This document shows positions 1 to 9,637 of a stretch of DNA of 64,000 nt, piece after piece. Source of the DNA: Flavobacterium sp. BFFFF1. Its GTDB lineage: Bacteria; Bacteroidota; Bacteroidia; Flavobacteriales; Flavobacteriaceae. The stretch spans positions 163,851-227,850 of the forward strand of contig NZ_NKJE01000001.1 of NCBI RefSeq assembly GCF_002256285.1, in the 5' to 3' direction. Below the pieces are notes generated by a model. It did not search any database, had not been told where the DNA came from, and saw only the letters and a list, made by a program, of their open reading frames with translations. How positions within the stretch are numbered: position 1 is the first letter of the stretch; every line of letters begins with the position of its first letter. The position numbers and the translations under genes were made by a program.

Positions 1-1831
1 TTGCCACATTATAATTCTCAAGACCCCACGCTTTCGCATCTTTGGCAGATACTGTCGCGTAGTTATCCCAGGAAACTCTGGTTATTGGATCTGGAAACTC
101 CTGAAGCCAAGGGTTGTTTGCCTGCTGGCCGTCTCCCATTCCAGTTTTTGTATAAAGCACTAATTCGGTCCCAGCTGATTTTGACTGTGAAAGCGTAGCA
201 GCAGCGGCCGAAGCATCGACATTTGCAGGGCTCATTGGCGTGATTGCACCTGTAAAGACGCCATCATGCACCACTTTATTCCATGTTGAACCAACAGTGT
301 AAGCGGTAGAACTGGTTTTCAGATAGTCATAAAAAGTACCTGAATTTCCTGTCCATGCTAAAAGCGCTTCCTGAAATTGTTTTGTATTCGGGAATAATGG
401 ACGGATGGTTGGCTGCGTAAGAGCATAAGTTCCTTTCAACAGGCTTAAATCACCCCAAGATTCTAAATAATGGGTAGTACCAATTGCGATTCCGGAGTTC
501 ATCGCTGTTTCATCATCTTTTAAAGAGAATGTCACAGAATACTCCATTTTCTTAATGGCATCGCCAAATTCTTTTCCGTTCGGTAGCGTATATACAGGAT
601 TAACGCCATTCATGATCAGAACAGCAACTTTACCTGCTTTCACATCATTAACAACCTGATTCACTTTCTCGTTAGAACCTTTTCTAATCTGTCTCACTCC
701 TGACCCTAAAAACGCCTCGCTCGCAAGCCTGCTGTTGATTGCCAAAACAAGCAGCTGGGCATTCTTATCCTGAATACCCGAAACCAAAAGTCCTTTCGAA
801 CCAGAAGACTTCAATTGTTGCGCGGCTTTGTCAACACCCGCCTTGATGTTTGCATCTAGAGATACAGAAGCCGATCCACCGACAACAACATTATATATAT
901 GAACCAAAGCTTGTTTTTGCTGCGCTGTAGTCATCGGAATTCTATTATCCGCAGCAGCACCCGACAACGTCATATTTGACTCCATCTGGAAATGTTTCGA
1001 CATTTTCCCTTTAGAAGGAACTCTACCTTTTGCATAACCTGCATCGTAGCCACCACCCTGCCAGTCGCCAAGAAAATCAGCACCAACAGAGACAATAGTA
1101 CCCGCCTTAGAAAAATCGTAATCTACCAAAGCACGTTCGCCATAAACCGCTTCGTAAGCATCAAGTGCTTCAGAAGAAGATACAGCATCATAAACAACAT
1201 GTTTAGCAGTTGGATTCTGCGCGATAAATTCCGCAATTAATTTTTCAGTTGACGGACTCGCCAATGTGCTGGTCATTAAAACGACCTGTCCACCTTTCGC
1301 TTTTGCTTCAGCAAGACCCTTTTTTATTTTTGCATCAGCATCAGCCCACGACACATCTTTACCTTTTATCTTAGGATTTTTAAGACGCATGCTGTCATAC
1401 AGTGACAAAATGGAAGCATGAACCCTGGCGTTGGCAGAAAACTGAGCGCCAGGCATTTTGTTGTTCTCTATTTTTATTGGACGGCCTTCTCTTGTTTTGA
1501 CAAGAATATTTGCAAAATCAAAACCATCAAAGACAGAAGTTGCATAGTAATTAGCAATACCTGGAATGATCTGCTCCGGCTGCACCACATAAGGAATAGA
1601 TTTAACTACCGGACCCTCACATGCCGCAAGCGATGCCGCTGCAGTAGAAAATCCAACGTACTTTAAGAAATCACGACGGGTAGTTGAAGAAGAAGACAAT
1701 GCTTCTTTATCCCCAAGAAACTCATCCGTAGGAATTGCTTCAACAAACTCGTTATTTCTTAACGCCTCAACAATAGAACTATTTTCGTTTAGTTCTTCAA
1801 CACTTTTCCAGTATTTTTTGTTTGATGACAT
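1..1831 (-). CDS. actB: Alternative complex III iron-sulfur/molybdopterin-like subunit ActB, 5' part (runs off the window)
   Basis: Reading the minus strand from an ATG at 1831-1829 gives 610 uninterrupted codons to the window edge. The protein begins MSSNKKYWKSVEEL and has a twin-arginine-like stretch at about residues 50-57 (TTRRDFLK) followed by a hydrophobic Ala-rich segment ending in AACEG. This is typical of the TAT-variant signal of ActB in the quinol-oxidising alternative complex III of Bacteroidota. The remainder resembles the molybdopterin-oxidoreductase-like half, a fold that in ActB carries no cofactor; the FeS-binding half would lie outside the window. It starts 58 bp after actA on the same strand, so the two are one operon. 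Family assignment is from remembered sequence features and context. Confidence 0.88.
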   Translation of the reverse strand, partial: MSSNKKYWKSVEELNENSSIVEALRNNEFVEAIPTDEFLGDKEALSSSSTTRRDFLKYVGFSTAAASLAACEGPVVKSIPYVVQPEQIIPGIANYYATSVFDGFDFANILVKTREGRPIKIENNKMPGAQFSANARVHASILSLYDSMRLKNPKIKGKDVSWADADAKIKKGLAEAKAKGGQVVLMTSTLASPSTEKLIAEFIAQNPTAKHVVYDAVSSSEALDAYEAVYGERALVDYDFSKAGTIVSVGADFLGDWQGGGYDAGYAKGRVPSKGKMSKHFQMESNMTLSGAAADNRIPMTTAQQKQALVHIYNVVVGGSASVSLDANIKAGVDKAAQQLKSSGSKGLLVSGIQDKNAQLLVLAINSRLASEAFLGSGVRQIRKGSNEKVNQVVNDVKAGKVAVLIMNGVNPVYTLPNGKEFGDAIKKMEYSVTFSLKDDETAMNSGIAIGTTHYLESWGDLSLLKGTYALTQPTIRPLFPNTKQFQEALLAWTGNSGTFYDYLKTSSTAYTVGSTWNKVVHDGVFTGAITPMSPANVDASAAAATLSQSKSAGTELVLYTKTGMGDGQQANNPWLQEFPDPITRVSWDNYATVSAKDAKAWGLENYNVA

Positions 1832-1889
1832 CTTATATAAATATTAGCTTCTTAATAAATTTTGTTTTTCCGACCCGGCGTAACCGATT

Positions 1890-3239
1890 TTAATAATGGC
1901 ATTTTCCACATTCAAGACCACCCATCTGCGCCGCAGTAAGTTTGTCTACGCCATATCTTTTGGAAAGTTCATCGTGTATTTTCTTATAATAGTCGTTGCC
2001 TTCCATTTTCACTTCAGTTTCACGGTGGCAATTGATACACCAACCCATTGTTAAAGGAGCGAACTGTTTTTGAACTTCGTAAGTCTGAACAGGCCCGTGG
2101 CATTTCTGACATTCAACGCCAGCAACCGTAACGTGCTGTGAGTGGTTAAAATAAGCAAAATCGGGAAGGTTGTGGATACGAACCCACTTCACAGGATGGG
2201 TCTTACCCGTGTACTTCTGAGCTGTTTTGTCCCAACCCACTGCTTCGTATAATTTTTGGATTTCTCCGGTGTAGTATTCTTTAGAATAGGCATAAGTAGA
2301 GTCTTTATCACCTTGGAATTCCGCAATATTCTTGTGACAGTTCATACAAACGTTCAATGAAGGAATTCCTGCGTTCTTACTAACCCTTGCCGAAGAGTGG
2401 CAATACTTACAATCAATACCGTTGTCTCCAGCGTGAATCTTGTGCGAGTAGTGGATTGGCTGTACTGGCTCATAACCCTGATCAACTCCGATCTGCATTA
2501 AGAAACCATAAACATAATATCCACTGGCAAGCAATAAGAATATCGCAGTAACCAAAACGAGAAATTGATTTTTAGCATACGCTTTCCAGATTGACATCGT
2601 CGGCTCAGCAGCCGCATATTCAACACCATTCGCCTTTGCAATTTTCTTGAGAACCCTCGTTACAAGGAACAGCATCACAATCAGGATAATCATCACGACG
2701 GCCAAGGCACCAAGAATTAGGTTATTGGACATCCCGCCTTCAGCATGAGTTCCCGGAGGCCCTGCAGATGTTGCAGGAGCAGCAGCAGGTGCAGGTTCCG
2801 ATGTATAAGCAATAATATTATCGATATCAGTCGTTGACAATTGCGGAAAAGCCGTCATCACCGACTTATTGTTTTCTTCAAACAATTTTACGGCAGCAGC
2901 ATCCCCGGACTTAATCATCTCGGAACTGTTGTGAATCCACTTGTAGAGCCATTCTTTATCATGCCTTTCTGCAACGTTCCTTAAAGCCGGGCCCGTAGCC
3001 TTAGCGTCAAGTTTGTGACATGCAGCACAATTGGAATTGAACAATGCCTTGCCCGCAGCAGCATCTCCTCCACCAGCAGTAGCCGCCATAGAAGCACCAG
3101 CAGCAGGAGCTGTAGTTGCAGCGGCAGGAGCAGGAGCAGCAGGAGCCTGAGCAAGGGAAGTAAGGGAAAAAGCCAGCAGAAAAGCTAAACTGTAATATAA
3201 ATTTCTTGAAATCGAATTATGGTTACCCACCTTTTTCAT
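1890..3239 (-). CDS. actA: Alternative complex III multihaem cytochrome c subunit ActA with N-terminal monohaem domain
   Basis: 449 aa. An N-terminal signal peptide (about residues 15-31, ending SLAQA) and an Ala/Pro-rich linker lead to a class I cytochrome c domain with CAACH at 71-75 and a candidate Met ligand near 128. Two transmembrane helices follow (about 172-197 and 226-248). The C-terminal half has five more CxxCH motifs: CKYCH, CMNCH, CQKCH, CINCH and CGKCH. This makes six haem c sites in one chain. ActA passes electrons from menaquinol oxidation by complex III-alternative to a cytochrome oxidase or soluble cytochrome c. The first domain resembles a separate monohaem subunit (ActE-like) fused to the pentahaem core. 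It is the first gene of the act operon in this window and has a strong promoter upstream. Confidence 0.9.
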   Translation of the reverse strand: MKKVGNHNSISRNLYYSLAFLLAFSLTSLAQAPAAPAPAAATTAPAAGASMAATAGGGDAAAGKALFNSNCAACHKLDAKATGPALRNVAERHDKEWLYKWIHNSSEMIKSGDAAAVKLFEENNKSVMTAFPQLSTTDIDNIIAYTSEPAPAAAPATSAGPPGTHAEGGMSNNLILGALAVVMIILIVMLFLVTRVLKKIAKANGVEYAAAEPTMSIWKAYAKNQFLVLVTAIFLLLASGYYVYGFLMQIGVDQGYEPVQPIHYSHKIHAGDNGIDCKYCHSSARVSKNAGIPSLNVCMNCHKNIAEFQGDKDSTYAYSKEYYTGEIQKLYEAVGWDKTAQKYTGKTHPVKWVRIHNLPDFAYFNHSQHVTVAGVECQKCHGPVQTYEVQKQFAPLTMGWCINCHRETEVKMEGNDYYKKIHDELSKRYGVDKLTAAQMGGLECGKCHY

Positions 3240-3326
3240 ATTTTAGATGATTATCGACTAATGATCGTACCGCCTTTTTTCCTGATTCTCAATGAAAAAG
3301 CACAATACACTCTTTTTAAACCTGCA

Positions 3327-3355
3327 CAAAAATACGACTTAAGAACCATTCTCAA
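3327..3355 (-). promoter_or_regulatory. Promoter of the act operon
   Basis: On the minus strand TTG (3355-3353) is followed after 18 nt by TATTTTTG (3334-3327). This matches the Bacteroidota -33 TTTG / -7 TAnnTTTG consensus. The predicted transcript would have a leader of about 80 nt before actA. Confidence 0.65.
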
Positions 3356-3398
3356 AACCTTAAATATATCTTAATAACCAATTTATACCAATTCTAAA

Positions 3399-3406
3399 TA
3401 ATTTTG
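3399..3406 (+). promoter_or_regulatory. -7 element upstream of the SPOR-domain gene
   Basis: TAATTTTG matches TAnnTTTG and lies 51 bp before the chosen ATG. No clear -33 TTG is present at the right distance, so this is a partial match. Confidence 0.4.
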
Positions 3407-3457
3407 CAAAGCCTGTTATTGCAGGAAATATTACATTTGTTTAAAAAACACATACTT

Positions 3458-3847
3458 ATGAAAAAAACCAATCGGAAACCCGTTTTGTGCGTCATGGCAA
3501 TTTTATTTTTGTCAGTAATTCCCGTGTTTTCGCAGGAGGCCAAAACTACCGTCACGCAGGATCCAAAATTCGAAAATCTCCTCAAAGAGAAGCGACGAAT
3601 CAACTCTTCGATCACCGTAAATGACCGATACAAAATCCAGATTTATAACGGCGACAGCGAGAGCTCTAAAAAAACGCTGTCCGAGTTCAAGAAAGAGTTT
3701 AAAAACTTTGATGCAACCATTATATTTAATACGCCGTTTTATAAAGTCTGGGTAGGAAACTTTAAAACACGTATTGAAGCAGAACGCAACCTCAATGAGA
3801 TTAAATCAAAGTATCCAAATGCATTGTTGATTAAGCCTAATAACTAA
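3458..3847 (+). CDS. Exported SPOR-domain protein
   Basis: 129 aa from the ATG at 3458, chosen because the protein then opens with a clean signal peptide (MKKTNRKP, hydrophobic core, VFSQ cleavage region near residue 27). An upstream in-frame ATG would put 18 unlikely residues before it. The C-terminal 80 residues look like a SPOR domain: YKIQIYNGDSES, then FYKVWVGNFKTRIEAERNL and a KYPNALLIKP end. SPOR domains bind denuded peptidoglycan glycans, usually at division sites, so a periplasmic cell-wall role is likely. It is transcribed alone, divergent from actA and convergent with infB across a shared terminator. Confidence 0.8.
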   Translation: MKKTNRKPVLCVMAILFLSVIPVFSQEAKTTVTQDPKFENLLKEKRRINSSITVNDRYKIQIYNGDSESSKKTLSEFKKEFKNFDATIIFNTPFYKVWVGNFKTRIEAERNLNEIKSKYPNALLIKPNN

Positions 3848-3862
3848 TCAAGTCTGTTGTCG

Positions 3863-3944
3863 CCAGCTCCGATCGCAGCGGCATCCTGTCATGGAGCCAT
3901 GCGGAATGACAGATACCACGGAGCCCGGGAACAGCTCCAAAAAA
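3863..3944. repeat. AGCGGCATCC repeat element, copy 1 (divergent, hairpin insertion)
   Basis: Shares AGCGGCATCCT (3877-3887), an AGATA block, a GCCCGG block and a final AGCTCC with elements at 49568 and 61090. In this copy the centre is a hairpin CTGTCAT...ATGACAG instead of the T/A-rich arms. It lies between two convergent genes. Confidence 0.55.
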
Positions 3945-3962
3945 TCAAACCAATACACATAA

Positions 3963-3988
3963 AAAAACGTCCCGATGGGGACGTTTTT
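3963..3988. terminator. Bidirectional terminator between the SPOR gene and infB
   Basis: Perfect 11-bp stem AAAAACGTCCC / GGGACGTTTTT with loop GATG, flanked by A and T runs, placed between converging stop codons. Confidence 0.9.
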
Positions 3989-4006
3989 CATTTATAAATA
4001 GATCTG

Positions 4007-6787
4007 TTATTTCAGTTTTTTCTTCACCGCTACTTCCTGGAAAGCCTCGATAATGTCAAGCTGCTCGATGTCGTTGTAGTTCTTAATCTGAATACCACAA
4101 TCGTAGCCTTTTGAAACTTCCTTCACGTCATCCTTGAAACGTTTTAAAGTGGCCAGTTCGCCTGTGAAAACGACGACGCCTTCGCGGATAATCCTGATTT
4201 TAGAATTCCTGAAGATTTTTCCATCGGTAACCATACAACCTGCAATGGAACCCACTTTTGAAATTTTGAATACCTCACGAATCTCTGCAGTTCCGGTGAT
4301 TTCCTCTTTCATTTCAGGGGAAAGCATGCCTTCCATCGCATCTTTCAGGTCATCAATCGCATCATAGATGATGGAGTAATTTCGGATGTCTATTTCTTCC
4401 TTATCGGCCAATGCTCGTGCATTTCCAGCAGGGCGGACGTTAAATCCGATGATGATTGCATCTGAAGCAGACGCTAGCATTACATCCGTTTCTGTAATGG
4501 CCCCAACGCCTTTGTGGATGATGTTGATCTGTATTTCTTCCGTAGACAATTTAGAGAAAGAGTCAGACAACGCTTCCACAGAACCGTCCACGTCACCTTT
4601 AAGGATAATGTTAAGTTCCTTAAATTGTCCAAGGGCGATACGTCTTCCGATTTCAGCAAGGGTAATATGCCTTTGTGTACGAACAGACTGTTCGCGCATG
4701 AGTTGTGTCCGTTTGGCTGCAATCGCTTTGGCTTCCCTTTCATCCTCAAAAACGTTGAATTTATCACCCGCAGTCGCAGCACCATCAAGTCCGAGCACCG
4801 ACACTGGCGTGGAAGGCCCTGCTTCTTTGACAACATGTCCGCGCTCGTCGTGCATCGCTTTAATCTTACCATGGTGTTTTCCGGCAAGCATGTAGTCTCC
4901 TACTTTTAGCGTACCATCCTGAACCAAAATCGTAGAAACGTAACCTTTACCTTTGTCAAGGAAGGCTTCCACTACGGTTCCTGAAGCAGGTTTGTCCGGA
5001 TTGGCTTTCAGATCAAGAATTTCTGCTTCAAGCAACACCTTTTCCAACAAATCCTTTACTCCGGTTCCCACTTTGGCAGAAATATCATGGGATTGGATTT
5101 TTCCGCCCCAGTCTTCCACCAAAAGATTCATACCCGCTAGCCTTTCCTTAATCTTTTCAGGGTTGGCGTTTGGCTTATCCACTTTGTTGATTGCAAAAAT
5201 AATCGGAACATTCGCAGCCTGTGCGTGGCTGATAGCCTCTTTGGTTTGCGGCATGATGTCATCGTCAGCGGCTACCACGATGATTGCGATATCCGTAACC
5301 TGAGCACCACGTGCACGCATCGCAGTAAATGCTTCGTGACCCGGTGTATCGAGGAAGGCGATTTTCTGGCCGTTATCCAGCGTAACACCATAGGCGCCGA
5401 TGTGCTGGGTAATTCCTCCTGATTCGCCGGCGATCACATTCTCCTTACGGATGTAATCAAGCAGGGACGTTTTACCGTGGTCAACGTGCCCCATTACTGT
5501 AACGATTGGCGCGCGGTTCACAAGGTCTTCAGGACGGTCCGCCACCGTTTTAATCGAGTCTTCAATTTCTGTGGTAATGAATTCGACATCAAACCCAAAT
5601 TCATCAGCAACAATGGTAAGTGTTTCAGCATCCAAACGCTGGTTCATGGTTACCATGATACCAAGCGACATACAGGTACCGATCACTTTGGTAATTGGCA
5701 CATCCATCATGGTTGCTACTTCTCCAACCGTTACGAATTCAGTAACCTTAATGGTTTTACTTCCTTCATCGATCGCCCTTTGTTCCTCGTCAGATTTCTG
5801 GCGGTGCGTATCCCGTTTGTCTCTTCTGTATTTTGCAGCCTTTGATTTCCCGCCTTTACCCTGAAGTTTCTCGAGTGTCTCACGAATTTGGTTTTTCACT
5901 TCCTCTTCCGTAGGCTCTACTTTCGCTACAATCGCAGGACGGTTACCAGTCTTGTTAAACCCTGGTTTTATAATTCCGCCGCGGTTTGCGTTATTTCCTG
6001 CATTTTGCCCTCCCTGTCCTGGGGTGCCTGGTTTCGGCGCACCTGGTTTTGGAATAATCCGTTTGCGTTTATTTTTATTAAGCCCGTTTGCACCTGCGTT
6101 ATTCGAACCAGGAGCATTAGGCGTGATCTTAAGATCCTCTTTTTTCTTTTTCGGTTTGTCAAACTGGGACAAATCGATGGTCTGACCTGTAAACGTTGCT
6201 CCGGTAAGCTGAACGTATTGGGTTGTGATTGCCTCTTCACCGGATTCAGAAGTAGTAGAGGCCGGAGTAGATTCAGTTTTAACGGGTTCCACCTTCTCAA
6301 CAACTGGTGTAGGCGCTACAGCAGCAGGCTTTACCGGCTCCGCTTTGGCAGGTTCCGGCTGGACAGGCGCTGGCTGAGCAGGCGCTGGCTGGACAGGCGT
6401 TGGAGCGGCAGGCTTCTTAGGATTCAGATCAATAGTCCCAACGGTTTTAGGTCCTGTTACTACCGCCTTTGCCTTAATTACCTCCTGCTGGCTTCTCATC
6501 CGCTCTTCATCCAAACGGCGTTTCTCTTCAATCTCACGTTCGCGCTCAATACGCAACGCTTCTTTTTCTTTTCTTTTTTCTTCACCTACTTCTTTCGAAG
6601 CTTCCTTATTCCCCCTGTCGCCCGCAAATTGATCCTGGAGGATACCAAATTCTTTCTCGGAAATCTTGGCGTTTGGATTTGCATCGATAGCAATTCCCTT
6701 ATCCTTAAGATAATCAACGGCCCTTTCCAAGGAAATATTCAGTTCCCTCAAAACCTTGTTAATTCTTATTACTCTCTCTTCAGACAT
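4007..6787 (-). CDS. infB: Translation initiation factor IF-2
   Basis: 926 aa. The N-terminal IF2_N segment (residues 1-50) is followed by a long low-complexity Glu/Lys then Pro/Ala-rich linker (about 60-300), as is usual in Bacteroidota. A second IF2_N-like stretch and the GTPase domain come next: G1 GHVDHGKT at 433-440, then DTPGHEAF and NKVD. Domain II and the C-terminal fMet-tRNA-binding C2 region complete it. IF-2 is the GTPase that places initiator tRNA on the 30S subunit and promotes 50S joining. It is the last gene of the rimP-nusA-infB operon, 51 bp behind nusA, and ends at a strong terminator. Confidence 0.98.
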   Translation of the reverse strand: MSEERVIRINKVLRELNISLERAVDYLKDKGIAIDANPNAKISEKEFGILQDQFAGDRGNKEASKEVGEEKRKEKEALRIEREREIEEKRRLDEERMRSQQEVIKAKAVVTGPKTVGTIDLNPKKPAAPTPVQPAPAQPAPVQPEPAKAEPVKPAAVAPTPVVEKVEPVKTESTPASTTSESGEEAITTQYVQLTGATFTGQTIDLSQFDKPKKKKEDLKITPNAPGSNNAGANGLNKNKRKRIIPKPGAPKPGTPGQGGQNAGNNANRGGIIKPGFNKTGNRPAIVAKVEPTEEEVKNQIRETLEKLQGKGGKSKAAKYRRDKRDTHRQKSDEEQRAIDEGSKTIKVTEFVTVGEVATMMDVPITKVIGTCMSLGIMVTMNQRLDAETLTIVADEFGFDVEFITTEIEDSIKTVADRPEDLVNRAPIVTVMGHVDHGKTSLLDYIRKENVIAGESGGITQHIGAYGVTLDNGQKIAFLDTPGHEAFTAMRARGAQVTDIAIIVVAADDDIMPQTKEAISHAQAANVPIIFAINKVDKPNANPEKIKERLAGMNLLVEDWGGKIQSHDISAKVGTGVKDLLEKVLLEAEILDLKANPDKPASGTVVEAFLDKGKGYVSTILVQDGTLKVGDYMLAGKHHGKIKAMHDERGHVVKEAGPSTPVSVLGLDGAATAGDKFNVFEDEREAKAIAAKRTQLMREQSVRTQRHITLAEIGRRIALGQFKELNIILKGDVDGSVEALSDSFSKLSTEEIQINIIHKGVGAITETDVMLASASDAIIIGFNVRPAGNARALADKEEIDIRNYSIIYDAIDDLKDAMEGMLSPEMKEEITGTAEIREVFKISKVGSIAGCMVTDGKIFRNSKIRIIREGVVVFTGELATLKRFKDDVKEVSKGYDCGIQIKNYNDIEQLDIIEAFQEVAVKKKLK

Positions 6788-6838
6788 AAATAGTTTTTAT
6801 AATTACCTTTTAGTTGTGTTGTTGTTTGAAAGGTATCT

Positions 6839-8083
6839 TTAGTTGTTAAATTCTTCAGTAAGGATTCGCATTACGTCAAGAATGGTCTCCTCTTCAAGAT
6901 CTGTTCTTCTCACAAGATCATTGACATCCTGTTTAAGAATACTTCTCGCCGTATCCAGACCGATTTTTGCAAATTCAGCAATCACCCAGTCTTCAATCTC
7001 ATCCGAGAATTCTGTTAATTCAACATCATCCTCTTCTTCAGCAATATTCCCTTCACGGATTACATCAAGCTCATAACCTGTAAGCAGGCCGGCCAGTTTG
7101 ATATTGTGTCCACCCCTTCCGATAGCTTTTGACACCTCTTCGAGTTTCAAAAATACTTCTGCTCTTTTGGTTTCCTCATTAATTTTGATCGAAGACACTT
7201 TTGCCGGACTTAATGCCCTGGTAATGTACAACTGTGTGTTCGTTGTGTAATTGATGACGTCAATGTTTTCATTACCCAATTCACGCACAATACCGTGAAT
7301 CCTGGAACCCTTCATACCCACACAAGCACCCACAGGGTCAATCCGGTCATCATATGAATCGACAGCCACTTTAGCTTTCTCACCGGGAATTCTCACGACA
7401 TTTTTAACCATGATCAAGCCATCAAAAACCTCGGGAATTTCCTGTTCAAAAAGTTTTTCCAGAAACTTTTCAGAGGTACGGGACATAATGATTTGCGGCT
7501 TATTCCCTTTCAATTCAACGTTTTCTATAATTCCACGAACATTATCTCCTTTCCTGAAAAAGTCTGACGGGATCTGTTTTTCCTTAGGCAATACAATTTC
7601 ATTTCCTTCGTCGTCAACCAAAATTACAACTCTTGGACGGACGTGGTGCACTTCAGCAGTGTAAATCTCTCCGATAAGGTCTTTAAATTGCTTATAAAGA
7701 TTGGTGTTATCGTGTTCGTGTATTTTTGAAATAAGATTTTGGCGCAGCGCTAAAATGGCGCGTCTTCCCAGGTCAATCAGTTTCACTTCTTCGGAAACTT
7801 CTTCTCCGATTTCAAAGTCAGGTTCAATTTTTCTAGCTTCGGTCAGCGTGATTTCCTCATTTTCAAGATCCAAATCGTCATCAGCAACGATAACCCTTCT
7901 TCTCCAGATCTCCATATCTCCTTTATCAGGATTGATGATGATATCAAAATTATCATCTGAACCGAATTTCTTCTTCAATGCATTGCGAAACACATCTTCC
8001 AAAATCGCCATAAGCGTTACACGATCAATGAGCTTATCGTCTTTAAACTCTGAAAATGAATCGATTAATGCTAAATTTTCCAT
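6839..8083 (-). CDS. nusA: Transcription termination/antitermination factor NusA
   Basis: 414 aa. An N-terminal RNA-polymerase-binding domain (1-130) is followed by an S1 domain and two KH domains; the KH GxxG signatures are visible as GMKGSRIHGI and IGRGGHNIKL. The C-terminus (LTEFSDEIEDW..., a helix-hairpin-helix-like region ending LTEEFNN) is short, without the extra acidic repeats found in E. coli, as is normal in this phylum. It binds RNA polymerase and nascent RNA to control pausing, termination and rRNA antitermination. It sits 10 bp after rimP in the conserved rimP-nusA-infB operon. Confidence 0.97.
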   Translation of the reverse strand: MENLALIDSFSEFKDDKLIDRVTLMAILEDVFRNALKKKFGSDDNFDIIINPDKGDMEIWRRRVIVADDDLDLENEEITLTEARKIEPDFEIGEEVSEEVKLIDLGRRAILALRQNLISKIHEHDNTNLYKQFKDLIGEIYTAEVHHVRPRVVILVDDEGNEIVLPKEKQIPSDFFRKGDNVRGIIENVELKGNKPQIIMSRTSEKFLEKLFEQEIPEVFDGLIMVKNVVRIPGEKAKVAVDSYDDRIDPVGACVGMKGSRIHGIVRELGNENIDVINYTTNTQLYITRALSPAKVSSIKINEETKRAEVFLKLEEVSKAIGRGGHNIKLAGLLTGYELDVIREGNIAEEEDDVELTEFSDEIEDWVIAEFAKIGLDTARSILKQDVNDLVRRTDLEEETILDVMRILTEEFNN

Positions 8084-8093
8084 GCCAACTCTT

Positions 8094-8561
8094 TTAATTA
8101 AATGTTATTGTAACCATTGCTTCTTTTATATCTGAATAAGGAATCTGCTGCTGCTTCTGCACTGTTTCCTTTCCTTTTCCAATTTTCTTCGGTTCCCTGG
8201 CCTGCCATGCTAAGGTAATAAATTCCTCATTTACCTCAACAAGCTCACCTTCAATGTTTTCTGAACCTGTTTTTACTTTCAAAGTCCTGCCAAGGTTTTT
8301 CTTATACTGCCTGACATTTTTCAGCGGCGATGAAACACCTGCCGAAGCGACTTCCAACGAAAAATCCTGCTCTTCCCGATCCAGGTTGTGTTCAATAGCC
8401 CGGCTGATGTCAATACAATCCTGTAATGTGACACCATGGTCTCCGTCTATGGTTACCATAACCTTGAAACCATCTGAAATATTTAGGTCAATTAAAAAAA
8501 TGGACGGCTTTTCCTCGAGTCCTTTTTCTAATAATTCGGTGACTTTTTCCGTGAATGTCAT
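8094..8561 (-). CDS. rimP: Ribosome maturation factor RimP
   Basis: 155 aa from the ATG at 8561. A longer reading would start inside the leader hairpin and add 12 unlikely residues. The N-terminal domain contains the conserved [22 protein letters not shown] stretch, here split around residues 48-70, and [12 protein letters not shown] (E. coli EVSSPG/LDRPL equivalent). The C-terminal SH3-like barrel follows. RimP assists 30S maturation around S19/S13. It is the first gene of the operon. Its leader is unusual: a strong terminator-like hairpin lies between promoter and start codon (see findings). Confidence 0.95.
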   Translation of the reverse strand: MTFTEKVTELLEKGLEEKPSIFLIDLNISDGFKVMVTIDGDHGVTLQDCIDISRAIEHNLDREEQDFSLEVASAGVSSPLKNVRQYKKNLGRTLKVKTGSENIEGELVEVNEEFITLAWQAREPKKIGKGKETVQKQQQIPYSDIKEAMVTITFN

Positions 8562-8574
8562 AATTTTATAAAAA

Positions 8575-8595
8575 GAGGGGAGCGATGCTCCCCTC
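8575..8595 (-). terminator. Terminator-like hairpin in the rimP leader (possible attenuator)
   Basis: Perfect 9-bp GC-rich stem GAGGGGAGC / GCTCCCCTC with a 3-nt loop. On the minus strand it is followed by TTTTTAT and then, within 9 more bases, the rimP ATG. It lies downstream of the predicted rimP transcription start. Confidence 0.75.
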
Positions 8596-8623
8596 ATTAT
8601 TTAAGTTTTAATAAATAACGGTG

Positions 8624-8651
8624 CAAATATAGCGATTTTTTTGTAAATCAA
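8624..8651 (-). promoter_or_regulatory. Promoter of rimP-nusA-infB
   Basis: On the minus strand TTG (8651-8649), 17 nt, then TATATTTG (8631-8624), followed by GCA. This matches the Bacteroidota consensus. Predicted start is near 8617, giving a leader of about 55 nt made mostly of the hairpin at 8575-8595. Confidence 0.7.
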
Positions 8652-8656
8652 AATCA

Positions 8657-8687
8657 TTGCCTTATCTAAAAATAATTCTTACCTTTA
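8657..8687 (+). promoter_or_regulatory. Possible promoter of the UspA gene
   Basis: TTG (8657-8659), 20 nt, TACCTTTA (8680-8687). One mismatch to TAnnTTTG. Leader would be about 42 nt. Confidence 0.35.
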
Positions 8688-8735
8688 AATTGTTAAAACA
8701 ATTGATTTTTTAATAATCTTCTTACACTTTTTATT

Positions 8736-9560
8736 ATGAAAAGGATTCTCGTCCCTACTGATTTTTCTGAACACGCCAATTATGCGATGAATGTCGCCGC
8801 ACAAATCGCAAAAAAAACAAACAGCGATCTCTATCTTCTTAATCTATTAGATCTCCCTACCCACATGAACGATGCTGTCAGCAGCGGCGTTAATATTCCT
8901 GAAGTTATGCTTTTTCTTAAAAAGACACAGGACAAACTGGCATTACTACGTGAAAACGGTGAACTTAATGGAATACATGTCGTCACTGAAGCCCGAAGCG
9001 AGAAAGCTTTTGAAGGCATTGCCACATATAGCAAAGAACACAACATTGATCTGATTGTAATGGGTTCGCACGGGGCGTCCGGTTTTAATAATGACAGCAT
9101 CGGATCTATTGCTGAAAAAACAGTACGCACTTCCGACATCCCGGTTTTGGTCGTCAAAAGCCACATCCCAAACTTTAAGGCTGAGAATTTTGTTTTTGCA
9201 TCCGATTTTTCAAACGAAATCAGAAAACCCTTCCAGAAATTAGTCGATTTCGCCAATATTTTTGATGCAGACTTAAATCTGGTAATGATTAACACACCAA
9301 ACAGTTTTAAATCTACCATGGTCGCCGAAAAGATCATGAAGGACTTCCTGAAGGATTTTGTGATAAACAAACATTCCGTGCACATCTACAACGATACCAA
9401 TGTAGAAAAAGGTGTGCTTAATTTTGCGAATAAAGTAGATGCAGATATCATAGGCGTGTGCACGCACGGAAGGACCGGATTTGCACATTTCTTCAACGGA
9501 AGCATCAGTGAAGACCTCGTGAGCCATGCCATCAGACCTGTTGTTACTTTTAAAATATAG
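8736..9560 (+). CDS. Universal stress protein, tandem UspA domains
   Basis: 274 aa made of two UspA domains. The first (1-145) opens MKRILVPTDFSEHANYA and contains the ATP-binding-type loop MGSHGASGF...GSIAEKTVRTSDIPVLVVK. The second (about 150-274) is similar, with VCTHGRTGFAHFFNGSISEDLVSHAIRPV near the end. Tandem Usp proteins are cytoplasmic nucleotide-binding stress proteins; the precise role is usually unknown. It stands alone between rimP (divergent) and tRNA-Gln (convergent). Confidence 0.9.
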   Translation: MKRILVPTDFSEHANYAMNVAAQIAKKTNSDLYLLNLLDLPTHMNDAVSSGVNIPEVMLFLKKTQDKLALLRENGELNGIHVVTEARSEKAFEGIATYSKEHNIDLIVMGSHGASGFNNDSIGSIAEKTVRTSDIPVLVVKSHIPNFKAENFVFASDFSNEIRKPFQKLVDFANIFDADLNLVMINTPNSFKSTMVAEKIMKDFLKDFVINKHSVHIYNDTNVEKGVLNFANKVDADIIGVCTHGRTGFAHFFNGSISEDLVSHAIRPVVTFKI

Positions 9561-9605
9561 CAGCCTATTCATCGAAAGAGATTGCATCGTAAAACAATTC
9601 AAAAC

Positions 9606-9634
9606 AAAAAAGCCTCCCGATTGGGAGGCTTTTT
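9606..9634. terminator. Terminator shared by the UspA gene and tRNA-Gln
   Basis: Stem AAGCCTCCC / GGGAGGCTT around GATT, with A and T runs on both sides, so it can act in both directions. Confidence 0.85.
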
Positions 9635-9637
9635 CTG

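Noticed and set aside
5888-6793. Long plus-strand reading frame (301 codons) opposite infB
   Set aside because: It is antisense to the low-complexity linker and N-terminus of IF-2; the translation is Arg/Phe-rich with no domain, a typical shadow frame.
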